DNA of 64,000 bases from Azolla caroliniana (lineage: Eukaryota > Polypodiophyta). A program made the position numbers and the translations under genes. This document shows, piece after piece, positions 59,813 to 64,000 of the stretch. Position 1 is the stretch's first letter; each line of letters opens with the position of its first letter. The stretch lies in NCBI GenBank assembly GCA_043228905.1, contig JBHGNT010000001.1, positions 11,532,001 through 11,596,000 on the forward strand. Reading direction: 5' to 3'. The notes under the pieces were generated by a model that ran no database searches, was not told the origin of the DNA, and saw only the letters and a program-made list of their open reading frames with translations.

Positions 59813-60730
59813 GTTATACCTTTATTTAGGATAAGTTGCAAAGATTATTGTTGTTGTTGACCCAATTCCTAATTTAGATGGTAGATCCCAAGAGCTTAGT
59901 TGGACATCTGTTGGAAATAGAAGATTGAATATGATATCAACAAATTATGCTTATCATAAGTAGATGGAAGAAAATATTATAAGGATATGGCGTTTTCGTA
60001 AGCCTATTACTTGGTGATTTCATATTATCAAGGGAGGTTGGCGTTCTCAATTGATGCCACGAGCTAAGATATTCATTTGGAGAGTTATTGTTGGAAATTT
60101 ACCATTGGGGGATGCATTAAACAAAAGAAATATTGTTAGAGGAATGTGTCTCCTTTGATCAGTGGAATTGGAACATAATAGGCATTGATTGCTTTAATGT
60201 CCAATGACTATAATGGTTTAGTGGTGTATCAATTTAGAGTGAATGTCTTTGATTGAAGAGTAAAACTATCTTCATTCAATTGAGTTTTTGCGCATATAGA
60301 GAAAAGTGATGTGATGCCTAATTTCCAAATTATTTTTCCATTCTTGAGGTTTTGGGGGCTAGGGTTCAATTAGAATATGCAAAATGTCGTCAATTTTGAT
60401 TTGCAAGTTGGGTGAGAAAATATGTTGTAAAGTTAAAATGAATTCTTTTCAGGCAATTAACAGTGTTAGAGAAGTCACCTAATCTCAACCATGATGAAAG
60501 CCAACTCTACAAGGTCATATGTCATCATACAATGGTGGAATTGAGTTCATAGTTGTAAGTTTGTAACTAGATCCCTAGAGTTTTATTTAAGGAAAAAAAG
60601 GTTGAGAGAAAGAAAAAAATAAAGGTTTAAGGCACCACATCCCTACATTGTCCCAAAAACTCCGTGTGTCTGTGGTTGTGTGTGTGTGTGTGAGAGAGAG
60701 AGAAGTACCACACCCCCCAAAAAACTCGAA

Positions 60731-60837
60731 TAGATAGATCCTATTATCATCTTTGGAGGTCAAATATGACCTATGAGTCCAAAAATATTACTTTTCACGT
60801 AATACATGTGAGTAGCGACTCTTGATGTTCAAGAACT
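60731..60837 (-). mobile_element. RTE LINE 3'-end fragment, right copy
   Basis: Direct-repeat partner of 36427-36545 with about ten substitutions and one 6-bp gap; begins with a short AATAGATAGAT run. It abuts the right half of the split MITE. Confidence 0.6.
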
Positions 60838-60839
60838 AG

Positions 60840-60974
60840 TTTAGGGTCTGGTTTGGTTTGGTTTGGTTTGGTTTGGTTCATGTTTGAACTCTTCTAAACC
60901 GGTAATGGTTCAAGTTGTTTGGCTTGGACAATGCTAAACTAGCTAAGTCGAAACCGAAGTGTTGTCGATTCCTA
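60840..60974. mobile_element. Right half of the split hAT MITE
   Basis: Starts TTTAGGG and ends GTTGTCGATTCCTA; aligns with the right half of 18387-18670 (shared GGCTTGGACAA, CTAAGTCGAA and the terminal repeat). Followed by GAGGATAT (60975-60982), one base different from AAGGATAT before the left half at 36227. Confidence 0.78.
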
Positions 60975-61384
60975 GAGGATATTATGTAGTTGAAGGGTAT
61001 ACATTTGACTCAAGCAGTCACTATAGGCAATCCTTTATATGTATTGTTCAAGGTATAATTTTGAAACCCCTCAAATGTGGAAGTACATACAAATCCTCTT
61101 CACTAATAAATTTATTCTTTTCATATCCAATCACTATAATCTCTCCAAAATGGTGTGATTATGTACAAAAAATATTTTTCCTTATGTGGATCTCACTCAG
61201 TACAATTACATATGGATCAAATTGCCTCATTTTGCAACAATACTTCAATAATGTGAAACAAATTATATTCCTATAGACACCAAATACCAGGCTCACCCAC
61301 TCGTTTTGCTGATTTTTGAAAACTTAGGTGTGTTTTGCTAAACACCAAACAATTAAATATCACCTCTGCATGCAAGCTAATTTG

Positions 61385-61570
61385 GTAATTAGGTTTAGAT
61401 CAGTTTGACCCTTTATTGGCTTAACAGTTTTGGTTTAAATGGTTTTAAACGGCTTAACAGTTTAGGTGACACTTTTTTAAATATTTTCTTAAACCACTTT
61501 TTTTAAAGATTAATTCTGTCATTTTAGCAATTTTTGAATCTTCATTTGATAAATTTTGAACTTACTTTTA
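61385..61570. mobile_element. Partial hAT-MITE-related fragment
   Basis: Reverse-complement similarity to the middle of 49796-50226: AAACCACTTTTTTTAAAGATTAATTCT with GGTTTAAATGG and TTAACAGTTT motifs. Ends not resolved. Confidence 0.45.
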
Positions 61571-64000
61571 AAAGCAAGCAAACTCTTCTTCTTGCGCATG
61601 CACTATGTGTTGAGATTGAGACAACATGGCACTAATTCGATTGCATTCTAGGTACTTCTTTCTCTGCCTCTGCCTCCTCTTCTTCTGCAGGCAACAACAT
61701 GCTAAGTTATATCTCCTTTTTTTCTTCTTTGTCTTGTTGCCTTATCTTATTTTAATTTTAGGAAAGTGCCATAGTGAATGGTGATGGTCAATGGAAGGCT
61801 TACAAGTTTAAAAGCAAGGAAAATGAAGGATAATAATGGAGTTCCATCATGTGTCTATGACCAACAAATTGTGCTTATTAGTTCTCATAGTAATGAACAT
61901 AGCCATACCATACATTTTAAGAAAACCCCTCTAGTGGAGCGTTCTAGTTGCCTTGAAATGGGCAACAATGGGGACAAATATTGTCCAAGACTCAATATGG
62001 ACAGAAAAGATATTGCTTATTTTTGGAGGGGAACTAGCAAAAATAGGTATTTAGTCAAGTATGGTTGTGGTTCGATGCCTATGATTCGATGGTTCACTCC
62101 TAAACTCAAGATTTGACCCAAATGAAGACCCATCTTAACCCATTCTCTCACTCTCTCTTCCTCTCCAAATTTCAACCATAAGCACATACTCTCGAGCTCC
62201 CAAGAGGATGCCTCCCACATGTACAATATGACATCACTCTAGCACATACTCTTCAAGTCAATATATCTCTATAGACTATTACTTCATATCTCATTATACC
62301 ATTGGTTCTTGAAGTCGGGCCCTTCTTGACTAGGAGCCACATTAAGCCAATAAAATCTTCCACAAGAGTTGAAGTTGCACAAAATATAATCATTTGAAAA
62401 AAACTAAATAAATTCTTATGTGAATTGTTCACCATTCTCTAGAAAATCAATGTAACCTATTTTATAATGGTTCTACTTTCTTCAAAGACTTGGGATCCTA
62501 TCTTTTATTTCATTCAATACATGCCCTTAAAAAAAAGTCATATTAAGTGTGAATGTTTTTTGTGTACGGTCATTGTTACTTTGGTTTGGAACAAGACATA
62601 TCATGTTATGCGAAAATGTGAAAGCATTATCTTTATCAATCAAATAAGAAAATCTCCCAACAAGTCCCATTGGATGAACTTATTACTATAGTTTCAAATT
62701 TGGGCATTAGTTTTGTTCGATATTTATTTTCAAATATGATGGTTTGATGTTAATTTCCATGCCAGACACCATAAAATTATGGGTTCAAGTCTCAAGCAAA
62801 GGGCTCGATGTTGTACCATTATAAATTTGTTGTGTCTTTGTAAGTAGAGCTTTATTTCCATGGTAAGTTTGTTGTTCGTATTTGTTATAAAAAGATGGTG
62901 CATGCTAAGAGTTTACTTGTACAATACAAGGCAACCCAAAGGAGTGAAAATGATAGCATAAAAAGGCAAAGTAACATAATATTTCCTAATGAAGGCAAGC
63001 ACTTGGATGAAAATGATAGCCTAAAAAAAGCAATGTAATAAAACTTTCCACACAAAGGCAAGCATCAATCGTTTTCAAATTTGAATCGGCAATTCATAGC
63101 ACAAACGCAATGCAAAAATGGTAGGAATAGGGTGAAGGTGCATCCATCCATACATTAATACATATATGATATATGCATATATGTACTTGTGTGGATGTTT
63201 AAGATGGGCTATCCATACTCGGAATGTGCATGTGTGGATATAGTATGTATGCACAATTGCGTAATGAATGTGTATTTCTTTTGTTTCTTACGAGTAATAT
63301 AGTTCATGTATGTACTATCATATGCACCACACAATATATGTTAGCAACGACATGTTCAAAACCTAGTTTCTCATAAATAGGGACATCTTGCTAATAAGAA
63401 GATTGTAGAGTTTGACAAACTAATAAGCGTTGTGATGAGTTAACAATGAGGCAATCTCCATTATGCATTGATACTTAATCAAGTTAGTCAAAAGATCGAA
63501 AAAATAGACCCCATCATTGAAGAGGAAGATTTTCTTGGTCTAGCTTTGTTGAATGGAACTTAACATACAAGAAATACAACTAAATTTGAACGCTTTGGAA
63601 ATTGCACTCTCAAGTTTGTGCATTCATCATTGAATGGGATGTGGCTGCCAAGTAAAGAAAACAATATTAAATGTAAACTATGTATACATAAACTTCTTGT
63701 CATCACGTGACAATCATATTGGGTTAAACGCACTTACTAAATATAATGGGCTAATCAAGGATACTTTTCGTACAATGCACTCAAGGTGGGCACATAAATT
63801 ATAGGAGAATGAAGGCAGATCTAAGCGAGTAAACCCTAACATCGTGATGTTGTTTTATGATCTAAAACAAGCAGAAAATAAAGGAAGAGAAATTGACATA
63901 AGCTTCCAAGGGTTATGAATTTTTTGCTAGAATTGCTATAGCTATATAACTAGAAATGTGTGACTAGTTTGCTAGAAGTGTCCCTCAGCCATTTATGATA
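61571..64000. other. Terminal stretch without a recognisable gene
   Basis: AT-rich. A 112-codon plus-strand frame (61778-62116) contains no family motif I know; I leave it uncalled. No LTR, TIR or tRNA was recognised. Confidence 0.45.

Larger units (their letters stand above)
50235..60400 (+). mobile_element. L1-type LINE E, scattered over three segments
   Basis: Segment 1 (50235-50606): RT core, with LPSIIHNAQYGF, AIDYAKESKEE, LNLEKAYDNVYWSFI and VSPLLFIIV. Segment 2 (54340-54810): continues directly (HPILVKLHNMA) and then LADDHIMFWHQIEKI. Segment 3 (59821-60400): C-terminal region with PRAKIFIWRVIVGNLPLGDA. The gaps are insertions 50607-54331 and 54811-59812, each bounded by 8-bp duplications that restore the LINE when removed. 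Stops throughout; inactive. Confidence 0.78.

Noticed and set aside
61778-62116. 112-codon plus-strand open frame
   Set aside because: No family motif, no partner exons and the composition matches the surrounding AT-rich DNA.
62790-62850. Possible pol III B box (GGGTTCAAGTCTC)
   Set aside because: No A box at the right distance and no acceptor stem, so neither a tRNA nor a SINE can be supported.

Overview
This is nuclear DNA from a land plant, most likely a flowering plant. The evidence is two ordinary plant genes with GT-AG introns (an ATG8 autophagy gene and an INDETERMINATE DOMAIN zinc-finger gene), Ty1/copia elements primed by initiator tRNA-Met, a Ty3/gypsy chromovirus, L1 and RTE-type LINEs, hAT transposons and MITEs. 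I cannot name the species. Mobile DNA in several generations of nesting makes up most of the window.

Left block (1-14310). An old RTE-type LINE on the minus strand (13580-14310) was hit by minus-strand copia element C. C was then split by plus-strand copia element A, and A was split inside its reverse transcriptase by copia element B (3446-8890). B has a perfect 5-bp target duplication, LTRs that differ at one base, and one unbroken 1337-codon gag-pol frame, so it looks recent and possibly still competent. A, C and the LINE carry stops or frameshifts.

Gene block (about 15960-31900). ATG8 is on the plus strand: a leader exon near 16110-16283, a 2.5-kb leader intron holding a hAT-type MITE, and five coding exons at 18774-20219. 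Directly upstream of the leader is a run of four tandem TTGAC motifs (W-box cores). The IDD gene is on the minus strand with three exons (31787-26468, 811 codons). Its C-terminal half holds 37-residue tandem repeats, its first intron is a decayed tandem array, and its leader carries an overlapping upstream reading frame. Between the two genes lies an L1 LINE fragment interrupted by a probable solo LTR.

Right block (32160-60980). A second L1 fragment (33021-36127) is interrupted in its 3' end by a 1.66-kb insert. That insert has an (AAT)n tail and 10-bp target duplications, and carries a tandem array plus a PPR-like pseudogene piece. Next comes the left half of a hAT MITE (36227-36365); its right half, with a matching 8-bp target duplication, lies 24 kb away (60840-60974). 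Between the halves sit: L1 LINE C, split by a probable solo LTR and by a complete chromovirus (41293-47067) with a duplicated chromodomain; a pogo-like inverted-repeat element; L1 LINE E, split by a hAT MITE, by a hAT-like inverted-repeat element carrying an RTE LINE, and by a 5-kb hAT transposon (54811-59812) with perfect 16-bp inverted repeats and 8-bp target duplications. The hAT transposase is broken only at an 11-A run. The last 2.4 kb holds no gene I recognise.

Gene structures rest on reading splice sites and protein motifs by eye. Element boundaries rest on LTR, TIR and target-duplication matches found by eye. No database search was possible.
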